Source of the DNA: Eretmocerus hayati
Lineage: Eukaryota; Arthropoda; Insecta; Hymenoptera; Aphelinidae
DNA: 64,000 nucleotides
NCBI GenBank assembly: GCA_029851415.1
Contig: CM056742.1
Coordinates: forward strand, 16,223,736 to 16,287,735
Direction of reading: 5' to 3'
The translations under genes were made by a program, and so were the position numbers. Positions within the stretch are counted from its first letter, which is position 1. Each line of letters starts with the position of its first letter. Below, piece after piece: positions 1 to 12,639 of this stretch. The notes below the pieces were generated by a model, which saw only the letters and a program-made list of their open reading frames with translations, ran no database searches and had not been told where the DNA came from.

Positions 1-741
1 CCAAATCGTTAAGCTTGGGGACACATTTTTTGCCATTTCGTGTGCAAATATGAAGATTCTCACTGGACGCTGACGAATAAGATCTTGTAGTGGAGCAAGC
101 GGTTTGAAAATTCCTTCAAAATCAAAAAATCCTGTTGTGACCTTGTTTTTGAAACTGATTAGATGGGATGCAGAACATTTTCGTCATCCAAATCATGACG
201 TTAACTACCATTTGTTATGTATTTTGCTTCTCTTCGTGGATACCAAAAACGAGATCCACTTGAGCCTCAGAAGTCACGGATCCTTTTAGATCGTGTAATA
301 CTCATCGTACATAGCAAAAGAATGGAACTTTTCCGTAATACACTCAATACCATTAAAATCCGCGTGCAGGTGTGAGAATAAGCCTGGGCTTTTAACGAAT
401 TATTTTTTTTTTAATGTATTTTGACCATCTGAACACAGTTTCGTTGTTTCACAAAGCTCGGATACATGAATTTCAAGTTGCGAGCAGATGATGACAGATG
501 TGTCAAAATCCATGCATGAGAATGGGGAGTCCAATACACAAGATAGGACGAAAATCGTCCGCAATGACCTGATCAATACTTGGATTTGGCGCATTCGAGC
601 ACCTTAATGCCAACAGGATCGTGTTCAGGGGTCAAAATACAAAGAGAATCATATTGATGAGGGGGCAAATTCACCAACTGCAACTCACCCATAAAGAATG
701 ACTATCTGTATGCATTAATGGAAACCAAAGGCAAAACAGAA
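1..741. other. No gene recognised
   Basis: AT-rich sequence downstream of odorant-receptor gene A. Only short open frames are present, and none has a recognisable domain or splice-supported extension. Confidence 0.4.
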
Positions 742-769
742 TTAGCTCTGCAAGCACCTCAAAAAATCT

Positions 770-2258
770 CTAGTAAGTGAAAAGTCTGTGGTATGGACTA
801 TTGACTGAAGTAAAAATTTTGTAAAACTGCATTTCTTCTCTGATTGGACACATTACTTATTGTTTTTCATTTGTCGTTTTTGAATAGCATTACTCATTTG
901 ACAATGACAGTTGTAAATCTCGTCATCACCGAAAAATCAAAACATATTCCCAATTTATCAGCAAACGCGGAAGTGCTTTTGTTCTATCGGAGGCACTGAT
1001 TTATTATTTTTGAAAGCGAATTGTGATTTACCGAAACTTTCATACGTTAATCACCGTGCATTACTTGCTAAGTTTTATAATTTACCGTTGCAAATGATTC
1101 CATCGAAATAGGAAATACTGAGCCCGCAGTCAGAATAAAGGGATCTACAGATCGGCATAAAATCAGTAAGATCATCCTGCGTTCCCTCGGCGTCATGTAT
1201 TCCCATTTACTAAAGTATCTAGAAAATTCATCGATGAAAATCAGTCAATTCAGCTACGACAAAACAGTGATTCATAGTACTTACGCTGATTCGAATATTT
1301 GTCCACTATAATCAATAATTTCCTGCCCGATCCAGTTGAAACAGAATACGGTAAACTTTATACCCACCCAAATTATAGGGCACGCAAATCTTTTAATAGG
1401 AGGAGCATCTTCTGCATAGATTATCTGAAATCAATTTTGGATGTACGCTCTGAACAGCCAAGTAGGTAACATTTTTCAATTACCCTCTATACTTTCTATC
1501 CACTCACGTTGATTCAAAAAGAAATTAATATGATAGTTCTCGCGTTTGTTAGTCGGTACATTAGCATATCTGATCAAGTTAAATTTTGGATAAAGTTGAA
1601 GCAGATTACTCACGTAGTAGTACAAGATAGTCAACATGAAGCCACATGCGAATTCAACTATCATCAATAACATATTCGCTGCTCCTTGTAATACTGCACA
1701 ATAGCTAACAAAATATCAATGTGATCAGGCTCTCAATTATTTTTACTATGATAGGCCTAATACATCATGAAAAAAAAAACTTACTCCAATGCATGATTGT
1801 GTAAAATCACTATTTGGCCGATACCATCATATTCTGCATCTGCTCGGAAATCACCAGATCTGCTCCGAAATTTTGAGCGAGACTCTAAATAATTCTCCAA
1901 CCTGTTACTAAAATTTTTATGAAATGTTCTCCAGATCTTGCATGAAAGGTTGAGGCTATATGTCCTTTGGTTAATAGAGTATGGCCTTACCTCACTAATT
2001 GGAATAAGGCGCAAATCTGTCTGACGTAAATGATGAACATACTTGTAAAAGCAGTTAAAAGAATCATCTCAGAACTAATAACAGTGAGAACGTGTATCCA
2101 ACATAGCCAAAAATGATCATCTTGCTCAAAGTAAACGTAATCAGCATGGAACAAAGGAATCATGTAAGTCCCATCTCCCTCGGCGAGGTAAACATCCAAT
2201 AAGTAACATAAGACTGGTATACTGGGCATCATTATGAAGTTACCGGACATGAAATAAA
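770..2258 (-). CDS. Odorant receptor (7tm_6), 3' exons; gene A
   Basis: These are the 3' exons of an insect odorant receptor, a multi-pass membrane ligand-gated channel subunit of olfactory neurons. Six exons can be joined by GT-AG junctions: 1991-2258, 1785-1901, 1614-1704, 1285-1424, 1086-1218 and a short terminal exon about 770-805. The translation contains hydrophobic helices (VLTVISSEMILLTAFTSMFI; LLMIVEFACGFMLTILYYY) and the family signatures GQEIIDYSGQIFESA and ERRMILLIL followed by a Ser-Met-Glu-Ser-Phe motif. The last exon reads TTDFFTY then stop, like the usual TTxSYFT terminus. The 140-nt and 133-nt exons have the same lengths and sequence character as those of gene B at the right edge, so A and B are paralogues. 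The N-terminal exons were not found; they should lie beyond 2258. I see no frameshift in the joined exons. The terminal exon is the weakest part. Confidence 0.75.
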
Positions 2259-3217
2259 CTAATTTAAAAAATCGTTATTCTATTCATTATCGAAAAACTT
2301 CGTAATAAAATGAACCATATTCGATATATTAAAAGTACATATTACTCTTTTCCACCAACGATTTAGTGAGAATGTGTGAAACTCAATGTGAGTGCACATC
2401 CATTAAAGTTTACCTTATCCTATTATTTATTCATAAAACTCCATGGTCAGTTGGATAGCTCCACGAGGGAATGATATATCAGGATAGTAATTCCATGTCA
2501 ATTCCGCAAGGTATTCTCTGGCCTTTTTATTATCCACCCATAAGTTTTTCATTTCTTATCGTTGATTTGAAATAGTTCCGACAGTTTGTAGGTCCAAACA
2601 ATTTTTTCTTCCGGGTCTATCTGAGAAATTTTGCTATAAATTCGGAATCTGAGAAGCATTGAGCTACTCGCACGGATCGCAAATTTTGCTCACGACATTC
2701 AGAAGAGCTTTCAAGAATCAAACTATTTACCACCTGTGGAGGCTTTTGAGGCCATTTTGGGCCTCGCCAAACTTGAAATGACCTCGAATCACGGCGTAGG
2801 CCACTTCATTTTAGACGTGTTCGAAATAGTACGTTATGACACTGCATGTAGATGGGTATACTTTTGTACGAAGGACTATTGATGACACGAGCGAAGTCCT
2901 TCGTAACAAAACTACCCCTCTGCACGCAGCCTCATACGATATTTTGTGGCCCGAGAATCAAAAGATCATGTTCAAAGTTGCGATGGTTAGATTAGTGTGC
3001 AATGAATGTCTTCTTCAATTATTTACTCGATTTGTATTGTTATGTATACGTGCAGAAGAATTTTGGAGCGTTTCTTCGGCGGAATGGCTCTACTAGAATT
3101 GTTTTTAGGCATCAAACAGTAAAAAACAGTGTAAAATGATTTTTTATATTTAGCTGAAGTCCCTTAGAGAGTTTTGAATTTGATCTAATGGCGTTTGCCG
3201 AATCTATTTATATCGGT
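2259..3217. other. Intron/intergenic upstream of receptor gene A
   Basis: The missing 5' exons of the receptor would be expected here or further right. A short minus-strand open stretch near 2440-2550 is not assignable. The plus-strand frame at 2836-3096 shows no family motif. Confidence 0.3.
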
Positions 3218-4432
3218 ATGTGTTTTTCAAGTATCATTTGAGTGATTGCAAGTCATTAGAACCTTTGGAAAAATATTTTCAAAGCACTTTTTAAACACAT
3301 AGTAGCCTCCCCAGCATACCCAGTAGGTTTACGGATTCGATTACGTTTCTCAATCATCAGCCCTTGGGATTTCTTGTGAAATAACTCACTGTGAATGTCA
3401 ATTTGATGCACTAGAGTTGGATTTGCAACCCTTCGAATCAAAACAAGACTGTCGAGAATGATCTGTGAGTCCCACGAAGCATTTCCCATGACTTCAAGAA
3501 TCCTTAAGAGCTATGTACCGCCACATTTGACTAAACTGAGTTCGGTAATAAACTATTATCAAGGAAAATATTCCGGCTATTGATCAAGAATGTTAGTGAG
3601 AGCATAAAATTGGCCCCATGGGCGGGGAACCCACAATCAACGAACCATATGTTGCAGAATTCACTGCTGTTTGTGGGCTTATTAAATCACTCACACCGGG
3701 ATTAATAAACAACACTAAATTCATTGAAAACATAAGAAAATATATGTGAATACAAACACTCGATTGAGCTCACCGTTGCAATGCAACCAAAAAGTAATGT
3801 ACGTCGCTACCGACCTGCTCCTACGAGCATACACGTGTCGCCGCTGCGACCGCTGCATAAGTTCTACTGCCCGCGGCCGTCGGACTCGCGCTCCGCAGGG
3901 CACGCCGTCTGCCTACTTGCGTCCTCTCTGATGTTCATCAGATGCACTTGCTAACATGATATTCTAACACATTTTCAATTGAAAGTTCTATCTCTTTTCC
4001 TGACACGTCGATTTTCTGTCCAACAGGCCAATTTTATGCTCTTAATACCATTCTTAATCCGTGGCTGGATCAATTTCCTTCAATTTGACCCACTGCCGAA
4101 GTCGAACTACAAGTCAAATGGGGCAGAATACAGCTGCAAAGGAGTCCTTGAAGCCATCGAATTGCTTCATGAGGTTCACAGATATCGTTCTTGACATTTT
4201 CGCTCTGATTCGAAGGGCTACTAATCCAACTCCAGCGCACCAAATTCACTTCTACAATAGGGCATTTCTAAGGAAATTCCGAAGGTTATCTTTTCAGAAT
4301 AGTTTTAGAATCCCTGAACCTACTTGGTATGCTAGAAAGGCTATTATCTGTTTGGAAATTTGTTTTGGAAATACTTTTTCAAGGTTCTGACAACTTTCAA
4401 TCACTCGAATCATACTTGAAAAATACATTTCC
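3218..4432. repeat. Fold-back (inverted-repeat) element, about 1.2 kb
   Basis: The segments about 3218-3500 and 4150-4432 are imperfect reverse complements, for example GATTCGAAGGG with neighbouring sequence in the right arm against CCCTTCGAATC in the left. A spacer of about 650 bp lies between them. This is the layout of a long palindromic MITE or fold-back element. No transposase is visible, and the reading frames in the arms are by-products of the repeat. Confidence 0.6.
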
Positions 4433-5206
4433 CATGTAATATGAGTCGATTAACACAATAAAATCAGATTCAGAGGTCTCCAAGGATGTCCGGTTCCATA
4501 AAGAATCATCTCCCACTTTTTTCAACTTTTTAAAGCATAAAAAATTCTGAAAAAACTGGAACCCAGAAGGAATACCCCAATATCCTTCTACGTGTACATT
4601 ACAATAATACCAATCGAAAAAAGAGTTGAAAAAAAATGTTTTGGACACGTCTCAAAAGTTATGGCCTACACCGTGACATAAGGTTATTCTGAGTCTGGCA
4701 AGGATCAAAACGACTTCAAACAGGTTTTACAAATGGTAAATCGATAGTTCATGGAGCCTCTTCTGAGTGCCATGAGCGGAAGTACGATTGGCGGGAGTGG
4801 TCTGAAGCAAATTGCAAGATGCTGAATCAATGCCTCGAATTCTGAATTGAAATATAGGAGAATCACTCAGATAGAGTCCGGTAATGCAGGAAAGATTTCC
4901 TGGACCTGAAAGCTGTTGGAATTATCTCTCTTGAACACTAGGAAACGAGAAAAAAGACATGTAGATGAATGAGAAATCGATCGAAGAAGACCTTGCGGAA
5001 TAGGGAATTGACATCATTTTGGGGAATGTAATAGGGAGTCGACATCATTCCGGGAAATGTTACGTTTTGAGAGTTCGCGGCAAGATAGAGACAGGAACAA
5101 AAGTTTGAAAATTTTACGACTCCTTTATGGTTTTTGAATCGTTATTGAAATTTTGACAGTTTGGATTGGCGCCATCCAATATGGCGGTGGCTGCACATGT
5201 GCCACT
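4433..5206. other. No gene recognised
   Basis: Unique-looking sequence between two repeat elements. The minus-strand frame near 4397-4648 has no recognisable domain. Confidence 0.3.
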
Positions 5207-6098
5207 CTCTCTTAACTTTTCCGAGTGAAATCTCACTCGGAAAGAGTGAGTTCTGACTCGGAGTTCGGATTGAAATCGTGGCAACTCGGTACCGAGTGAG
5301 TTTCACTCAGAAGAAAGAGTGAGATTTTTCACTCGGGGAATCCGAGTGAATCCAAGTGTTATTTAGCTGAAACTTAACATTTTCGTCTAATCAATTCGTT
5401 GCGGGCTATAAAATTAATAAATTATTATTAATCGTCCGAAGGTTCGAAAGAAAGAAAAAAATCAATTCCGCCTGTAGCGGCATGGTCACTTCGACATTTT
5501 GGTAATTTGGAAAGTGCGGGGAATCGAACTCGGATGTCTTGATTGTAAGTCGGACTGCTTCACCACTGGCCTACTGCTGCTGTTGACATTCGAGGTCCAT
5601 AGCAACCTGTTATGTGAATGATGCACCGTGTGACTTTATACGTGTCGTAAGTGGGAATGAAAATATAAAAACTAGCAATGGTTTCGGGTGAAGAAATAAC
5701 AAAAGTGAAACCTACATTTCCCCGGTAACAGGGCATTGCTTCTATATTAATAGGGTTGATCAATTTATACGTAATATGATATAATATTGGTCTGTACATG
5801 CATTTATAAAACTTATTGAAGAGGATATTGACATTACTTAGCTCAGTTTTTCAAGGAATATTGTAGGAAATCTACTATTTTCCTCTTCGTGAACTACGCA
5901 TTGATCCATCAGTAACAAATAAGCGGCAAAACATAACCAAAAATTTGATTTGAGCGTCTCACTCCTGCATCCGAGTGAAATTTGACTCGAACTTCGGAGT
6001 GAAAATTTTGATTTTTTTGATATCTGACTCTTTACCGAGTGAAATTGACTTTCACTCGGAATCCGAGTGGAAAATCTCACTCGGAGAAGTTAAGAGAG
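5207..6098. mobile_element. Fold-back element 'CGAGTG', copy A
   Basis: The element begins CTCTCTTAAC and ends GTTAAGAGAG. Its subterminal regions are filled with short palindromic CCGAGTGA/TCACTCGG motifs. It is flanked by the dinucleotide CT on both sides (5205-5206, 6099-6100), a possible 2-bp target duplication. It is a near-duplicate of copy B at 6387-7268. It has no convincing coding capacity; the matching 80-codon frames in the two copies lie in the palindromic ends and look non-coding. A tRNA-like sequence sits in the middle (5512-5578, minus strand). Confidence 0.7.
5512..5578 (-). other. tRNA-like sequence inside fold-back copy A
   Basis: On the minus strand the sequence has a pol III B-box-like GAGTTCGATTCCCC and, upstream of it, an A-box-like TAGGCCAGTGGTGAAGC. 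The spacing is about that of a tRNA. The anticodon region does not form a clean cloverleaf, so this is a tRNA-derived (SINE-like) segment rather than a working tRNA gene. Confidence 0.5.
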
Positions 6099-6386
6099 CT
6101 AAATTCGCCAACTGTTGTAATGTCATTTTTCATCGGAAACCCTCATCTGAATCATAATCGAGAGCTTATTTTACTCAAATAATAGAAGTTTGCGATGGGA
6201 AAACGCAGGTTAGTCTCAGAACTACCGTGAAAAACACTCTGAAGTAACGTGAATCATGTGCAGCCGCCGCCATATTGAGAAGCGCTAATTCAAAACCTGG
6301 AAAACTGCAGACTCGAATTTGTATCACTTTTACCACAGAAAATTTTCAACTTTCCATATCGTGCCTCTTTCAATGCAAACTTCCAT

Positions 6387-7268
6387 CTCTCTTAAACTCT
6401 CCGAGTGAAATCTCACTCGGAAAGAGTGAGTTCTGACTCGGAGTTCGGAGTGAAATCGTGGCAACTCGGTACCGAGTGAGTTTCACTCAGAAAAAAGAGT
6501 GAGATTTTTCACTCGGGGAATCCGAGTGAATCCAAATGTTATTAAGCTGAAACTAAATATTTTCATTTAATCAATACGTGGCGGGCTATACAATTTATAA
6601 ATTATTATTAATCATACGAAGGTTGAAAAAAAAGAAAAAAACCGTTTCCGCCTGTAGCGGCATGGTCACTTCAACATTTTGGTAATTTGGGTAGTGCGGG
6701 GATTTGAACTCGGATGTCATGGTTGTAAATCGGACTGCTTCTCCACTGGGCTACTGCTGCTGTTGACATCTAAGGTCCATAGCACCATGTTATGTGAATG
6801 ATGCACCGTATAACTTTATACGTGTCGTAAGTGGAAATGAAAATATGAAAACTATGGTGAAGAAATAACAAAAGTGAAACCTGTATTTCTCCGGTAAGCA
6901 GGGCATTGCTTCTATATTGATAGGGTTGATTAATTTATACGTAATATGATATAATATTGGTCTGTACATGCATTTATAAAACTTATAAAAGAGGATACTG
7001 ACATTTCTTAGCTCAGTTTTTCAACGAATATTGCAGGAAATCTACTATTTTCCTCTTTGTAAGCTACGCATTGATCCATCAGTAACAAATGAGCGGCAAA
7101 ACATAACCTAAAATTTGATTTGAGCGTCTCACTCTTGCATCCGAGTGAAATTTCACTCGAACTTCGGAGTGAAATTTTTGATTTTTTTGATATCTGACTC
7201 TTTACCGAGTGAAATGGACTTTCACTCGGAATCCGAGTGGAAAATCTCACTCGGAGAAGTTAAGAGAG
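6387..7268. mobile_element. Fold-back element 'CGAGTG', copy B
   Basis: Same orientation and structure as copy A, about 290 bp downstream. It begins CTCTCTTAAA, ends GTTAAGAGAG, and is flanked by AT on both sides (6385-6386, 7269-7270). Differences from copy A are scattered substitutions and small indels, so the two are separate insertions or an old duplication. It carries the same internal tRNA-like segment. Confidence 0.7.
6692..6758 (-). other. tRNA-like sequence inside fold-back copy B
   Basis: Counterpart of the tRNA-like segment in copy A. The B-box reads GAGTTCAAATCCCC and the A-box-like part reads TAGCCCAGTGGAGAAGC. The same position and orientation in both copies shows it belongs to the element. 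Confidence 0.5.
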
Positions 7269-7753
7269 ATAATATGAGCATTTTGAAATAATTTTTGTGG
7301 TCATGACAGTTCTCTATGGAGTGGAATTACTCAAACGGCACTCTTATCTGCACGAATATGTATAGATCGCAATCGCTTCAATGGGTTCTTTAACTCAAAG
7401 GTTTGGAGAGAATCACACAAAATTATGTCAGACCGTATGTTCACTATTACAGCAACGAACGACTGCATCCATGTGACGTTAGGTGGCACTCACCCACTGA
7501 AGTCACTCTCAAGTTACCCGACCCACAAATCATTCGGGCAAGATGAGGAGAATTCTTGAAAAGTTTCCTTTCAATTGCACGTTTTTTCTCTCAATTTGCT
7601 ATAATTTGACTCTCTTTTTAGTCACTTTCTTGGGAGGGGTAAAAAAGATGAGAGATGCTGATTGTCTGAGCAATTGTCTGATAGTCTAACTGAGGGGACA
7701 CTATGTATACGACCGAGTTCGTGATGCAGAAATATTGATAATATGGACGTCAC
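7269..7753. other. No gene recognised
   Basis: Sequence between the fold-back pair and the receptor-like exon. No domain, repeat or RNA gene is evident. Confidence 0.3.
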
Positions 7754-7871
7754 CTGCAAAGAATATGTTGATGTAACGAGCTATTTCAATGAATCCTGTA
7801 CAAATTTTCTTTTCCTCTTCGTCTGTGATTCTATCCCAATTCTCTGACGCAGCAAGATGCAGAGTTATAAA
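7754..7871 (-). CDS. Isolated odorant-receptor-like exon
   Basis: A 118-bp open segment on the minus strand lies between an acceptor (TTTCAG at 7872-7877) and a donor (GTGACG right after 7754). It encodes a stretch starting with ITLHLAASENWDRITDEEEK, with a Trp/acidic pattern resembling an extramembrane segment of insect odorant receptors. No matching exons were found on either side. The LINE remnant begins just to the right, so this may be a fragment of a disrupted receptor. Assignment rests on pattern only. Confidence 0.35.
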
Positions 7872-7904
7872 CTGAAACCATGATAAAAGCATATGAAGAT
7901 ATTA

Positions 7905-9490
7905 GAATTCAATAAGAGGTGGACGAAGGAAATGGAATCGAGAGAGTAAAGGCGTACAAGAATTTGGGACATGTTATGAAGAAGAACAACGAAGAAGATG
8001 GACACATAAAACAGATAGTAAGGGAAGCAAATGCAGCCTCAGGGAAAATATGGAGCATAAGAGAGCAGATGTTCAAGGATAGCTGGATGCAAAAAGTGAG
8101 AATCTTTAAAGTATTGATCGGTAGTGTTATAATGCACAGTGTCGAAATCTAGGGATGGGAAGAAAAGAAAGAGATAGGAAATGTTCAACTGAAATACCTT
8201 AGATGGGTTATAGGACTACACGAATCACACCAAGCTATCTAGTTCTGAATGGACCAGAAAAGAGAAAAGTTGCGGTAAAAGCAAATACAAAAGGGCTCAA
8301 ATTCGGGGAAAGGCTGAAAATAGATGAAGTATGAATAAGAGATGAGTGTTGGAAAGAAGTAGAAAAAGGACGCAGTGACAAGAAGTGAAGGTAGATAAGT
8401 AAGAGTTGAGAGGAAATTTTGAAATACGCTTTTATGAACTGTGCAAAAAGCGTTGTAGAATTTGGGATGGTGTAAAGAGGATAGTTTCCGATACTGAAGA
8501 AAATTTGCAGGAAAAAATTGCATGATGTATAACAAACACACGTAGTAGTACAATCGGGATACTATTTTTTGACAATTCGTGAAAGAAACTGGAAAATGAG
8601 TGCGAAAAAGTTACTTTCTCGCACAGTGTGTCAAAAAAAGGGTAACACTGCGCTAATCAAATTTTCGTCATCCTCCGTACAATGCCTTATCAACTACTTC
8701 ACGCATGCACATGTGGATCAGGCTTGATGTGGATATGTTCCGGACGTCAAAAACCGAAAGCCACAAAGATGGCCGCGGGACTAGATCTAGAGGGGAGAAA
8801 TCAGGTCTCGGTGAAGTGCAATAAAAGCGTATAATAAGAATAAAGATGTAGCTGACCGAAAGAGGGTGGTCGGAACTGGTCATAATAGAAAAAGGAACAC
8901 CAAATAACGAGGAACACGAGGAATTGGAAATGAAAAAGGGAGACCAGAATAGACAAACGGCAATAAGTGAGATGAAGGGTTTGGTATATTCTTAAGGAGT
9001 AGCTATCAGAATAGGAAACTCCAGGAAAAACAGTCAGAAGATGGCATTATAGAAAAGAATAGAAGAACATTAGCAAGATTTAGATAAGAAAATAAGATTC
9101 GAGAAAACCGATACTGGATGAGCGAGAAAAAAAGTATAGGTTATGTAATAAAAACGTGGAATACACGAGATATCTATTCGAAGAATGTGAAGAACTGACG
9201 AAAAGAGGAAACTGGGCGGAGGTCCTCAGTATCAAAGGAGAACAAATAGGACGGTGGAAAAAAATTGAATGGAAAAACAAAGGAAAAGAAAAGAAAGAGC
9301 AATAAAAGATAACGAAAGACACATGAAAACACAGAGAAGGCATCAAGAAGAAGTAAAACGGCTCTATATGGACAGGAATACAGAAAAAATGCAGATACGC
9401 TACCCTCGAGGAAAAATGGAACAAGGAAGCTTTACTAAAACAGCAATCACCCCAATCCCCCTGGGGCTACGGACATTTTTCAAAATAGAA
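7905..9490 (+). pseudogene. Decayed non-LTR retrotransposon (LINE), 3' part of reverse transcriptase ORF
   Basis: The plus strand encodes broken pieces of a LINE ORF2 C-terminus. Near 7919-8230 the frame reads AYKNLGHVMKKNNEEDGHIK, then an ANAASGKIW and KVLIGSVIMHSVEI segment, a stop codon, then GWEEKKEIGNVQLKYLRWVI. This is the order seen at the end of LINE reverse transcriptases. Near 9150-9470 a second piece includes YTRYLFEECEEL and a Lys-rich tail. Stops and frameshifts between these pieces show it is dead. The catalytic YADD region is absent. Confidence 0.65.
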
Positions 9491-9882
9491 TTTGAAAGAT
9501 AAGAAAAAAACTTTTTAGATTAAGAGTTTCAAAAATTATTTCTATTGAAATTTCTTGCTTATGATCGACGCTCAAAAGTGTAAAAGTCGATATTCCAATC
9601 AATCACCCTTTATCTCTATGCAAATCATGCTCACGTGGAAATTCTTGCGAAATGTTCAAACTTCTTTCAAGACCTTCAAAATCTTTTTTATGCAATTCTC
9701 CGATGTTTGGGTGCTCGTAAAATTGCATGACCCTCGCCAAACCAAGCGCTCAGAGCGAGATACAACCTCATGAACTTGGTGCAAAACATACTATTACACG
9801 TAGCTCTATAGTTCTTTAGACCCGAGTCACAAGCGATCCCGCGAAAAGAGGTTTGCAAGGATTATCTTTCGTATCAAAAAGT

Positions 9883-11943
9883 GATACGCTGCTAAAAGTG
9901 ATTAGCAGAATGCTTTCTCACGGCGTTATATGATGATAATTTTAACGAAAAAGAAAGTATCCTATATTTTGAGTTTTTCTTTCGAGGAAGCATTCCAGAG
10001 AGATTCGGGTCATCTGAAAGGAGGTTTTTCCAACAATATCTATTGTTTTATTAAGAGAAAATTTTGATATAGTCGGTTTAAAGATGATTAAACTGGAGTC
10101 CTTTGTGGAAATTCCCTTCCCCCGAAAAAATTTTCATATGAACAATGTTTTACGGATTTTATGAAAATTTCGTATCAGCCAATCGATTCAGAATGGCGCA
10201 TACGTAAGTCTTTAGGTCATTAGAATTGAGATAAATTAGTCGTAAAGGATGATACGAGAGAAAAATGAATATTAATTCTAATTTTCTACTACTTTTTGAG
10301 TTATTCTTTTGAGGAAGCTTCTTATAGAGATTCAGGCCATCTAGACTGAGGTTTTTTTAACAATATCCATCGTTTGGTTGAGACGGAATTACGATGCAGT
10401 GGGTTTGAGAAGGGTTAAAATGAAATTTTTTGTGAAAATTTTGATTTTTTCGGAAATTTGAGATTTATGAAGACTCAAATAAATTTCGGTATGAACCAAT
10501 CGATAGATAATGCAGAAAAAACCACAGTTTAGGTCATTGAAATCGAGATAAATGAGTCATAAAAGAAGGTACGAGGAAAAAATGAATATTAAGAAAAATT
10601 TCCCATAATTTTTTCAGTTATTCTTTAGAGAAAGCTTTTTAGAGAGATTTGGGCCTTCTAGTCTGAGGTTTTTTAAACAATATCCATCGTTTGGTTGAGA
10701 CGGAATTTCGATTTAGTGGGTTTAAAAAGGGTCAAAATGAAATTTTTGGTGGAAATTTTGATTTTTTCGAAAATTTGAAATCTGTGAAGATTTTATAAAA
10801 TTTCGGTATTAACCAATCGATAGATAATGCAGAAAAAGCCATAGTTTAGGTCATTGGAATTGAGATAAATGAGTCATAAAAGAAGATACGAGGAAAAAAT
10901 GAATATTAAGAAAAATTTCCCATTATTTTTTCAGTTATTCTTTAGAGGAAGCTTTTTAGAGAGATTTGAGCCTTCTAGTCTGAGGTTTTTTTAACAATAT
11001 CCATCGTTTGGTTGAGACGGAATTACGATGCAGTGGGTTTGAAAAGGGTTAAAATGAAATTTTTTGTGAAAATTTTGATTTTTTCGGAAATTTGAGATTT
11101 GTGAAGACTCAAATAAATTTCGGTATTAACCAATTGATAGATAATGCAGAAAAAACCATAGTTTAGGTCATTGAAATCGAGATAAATGAGTCATAAAAGA
11201 AGGTACGAGGAAAAAATGAATATTAAGAAAAATTTCCCATTATTTTTACAGTTATTCTTTAGAGAAAGCTTTTTAGAGAGATTTGGGCCTTCTAGTCTGA
11301 GGTTTTTTAAACAATATCCATCGTTTGGTTGAGACGGAATTCCGATTTAGTGGGTTTAAAAAGGGTCAAAATGAAATTTTTGGTGGAAATTTTGATTTTT
11401 TCGAAAATTTGAAATCTGTGAAGATTTTATAAAATTTCGGTATTAACCAATCGATAGATCTTGCAGAAAAAACCATAGTTTAGGTGACTCAATTCGTGGT
11501 GAGACGTGTGAGAAAAAGATATTTATGTATTAAAAGTCGAAATTCGAGCACTTTTGCTTGAAAAAGCCCATGGATCAAATTTGACTGGGAGCCGAAAGAT
11601 GCCAAATCACTGGGCTCTCAGAAATTGGATTATTCACAACTTGTAGGAAGCCAAAAATTGATATGCTGAACAGAAAAAGAGAAAGCGTGTCCGATAGAAA
11701 ACAACATACACACACACACACACATACACGGAAAAAGGGGTGCAAAGATGAGTCTCTGACGGGTTTGGAAGGGCATTAGGAGGAAAAGTGTTACCTACAT
11801 TTGATAGATTTTGGCGAGAGGAAGAGAATGGTCTTTGGCTTTTTTAGATAAAAGGAATTTTGTTGAATAATATGTTGGTTTTAATGAAAAATTTGATCAA
11901 ATTTTCGTTGGGGTGAAAACAAAGCTTTCTCTTTAGAGAAAGC
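9883..11943 (+). mobile_element. Helentron/HINE-like non-autonomous element, copy 1
   Basis: The element starts with a hairpin (GCTAAAAGTGATTAGC) followed by GAATGCTTTCTC and ends with the hairpin GCTTTCTCTTTAGAGAAAGC. The subterminal GCTTTCTC and terminal GAGAAAGC are inverted relative to each other. Inside are a 317-bp minisatellite and a (CA)n run near 11708. Two further copies with the same ends occur at 43266-45292 and 56910-58787. This combination of terminal hairpin, subterminal inverted repeats, internal tandem array and microsatellite resembles helentron-derived HINE/DINE elements. No helicase is encoded. Confidence 0.5.
9960..11510. repeat. Minisatellite, about 317-bp unit, nearly five copies
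   Basis: The marker GAGGTTTTTTTAACAATATC recurs at about 10018 (diverged), 10348, 10665, 10982 and 11300, giving spacings near 317 bp. Units end with the conserved AACCAATCGATAGAT block. The array lies entirely inside helentron-like copy 1. Copy 3 shows only about one unit. Confidence 0.8.
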
Positions 11944-12639
11944 AAAAACGGTCATAATCCACGATTTTAACAAAAAATCTTCCGAATTTCATTGAATTGT
12001 ATTCAGGCTTATCCTAAAAATTATTCGGAAGGACTTTCGGTAATTTCAACTCAGAAAAAACGTATGGCTCCATACTTTCAATACCCTCAAGTTGAGGGCC
12101 TCAACCCATACAAAACTCCTAGTCCTTTTGCAAGGTCGCTTGCAACTCGAGTCTAATGAGTCGTAGAACAATGGGTAAAACAAGATTTTAAAGTTCTTGA
12201 TAGGAGGTACAAGATTTTTTCAGAATTTTTACTTCTGCAAGACTTGCATAGGGATGAAGAGTGATTGATTGAAATTGAGATTTTTTAGATTTTTGGGCGT
12301 TGATTATAAGCAAGAAATTTTAATCAAAATAATTTTGGGAACACTTGAATTGACAGAATTTTCCTTATATTCCAAGTGCCTTCTGAAAAATTGTCGTAAA
12401 TCATGCCTCGCAAAGACGAGGTGTTCTTGGAATGGTTTTAACTATTGGAGCGGAGAAGAAATAGAGTCCCATCTTGAAATTCTTATGAATTACCGCTCAA
12501 TAGAAGCATTGCATTTGAATGTATAGAAAAACATTTTCAGGTCCTAGGTTACACCAAAAAAACCATCATCGAACCGTTTTGGAACTACGGAAAGGTTCCG
12601 GGAACCATTACACAACGCTGTGGACACGTAATCGGTCGC
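11944..12639. other. No gene recognised
   Basis: AT-rich sequence between the helentron-like element and the palindrome. The plus-strand frame near 12269-12526 has no recognisable domain. Confidence 0.3.

Noticed and set aside
5512..5578. Functional tRNA gene
   Set aside because: A and B boxes are visible, but the acceptor and anticodon stems do not pair properly, and the sequence is part of a repeat.
5838..7250. Matching 80-codon minus-strand frames in the two fold-back copies
   Set aside because: They lie in the palindromic CGAGTG ends, have biased composition, and are kept only because the copies are similar. They are not evidence of coding selection.
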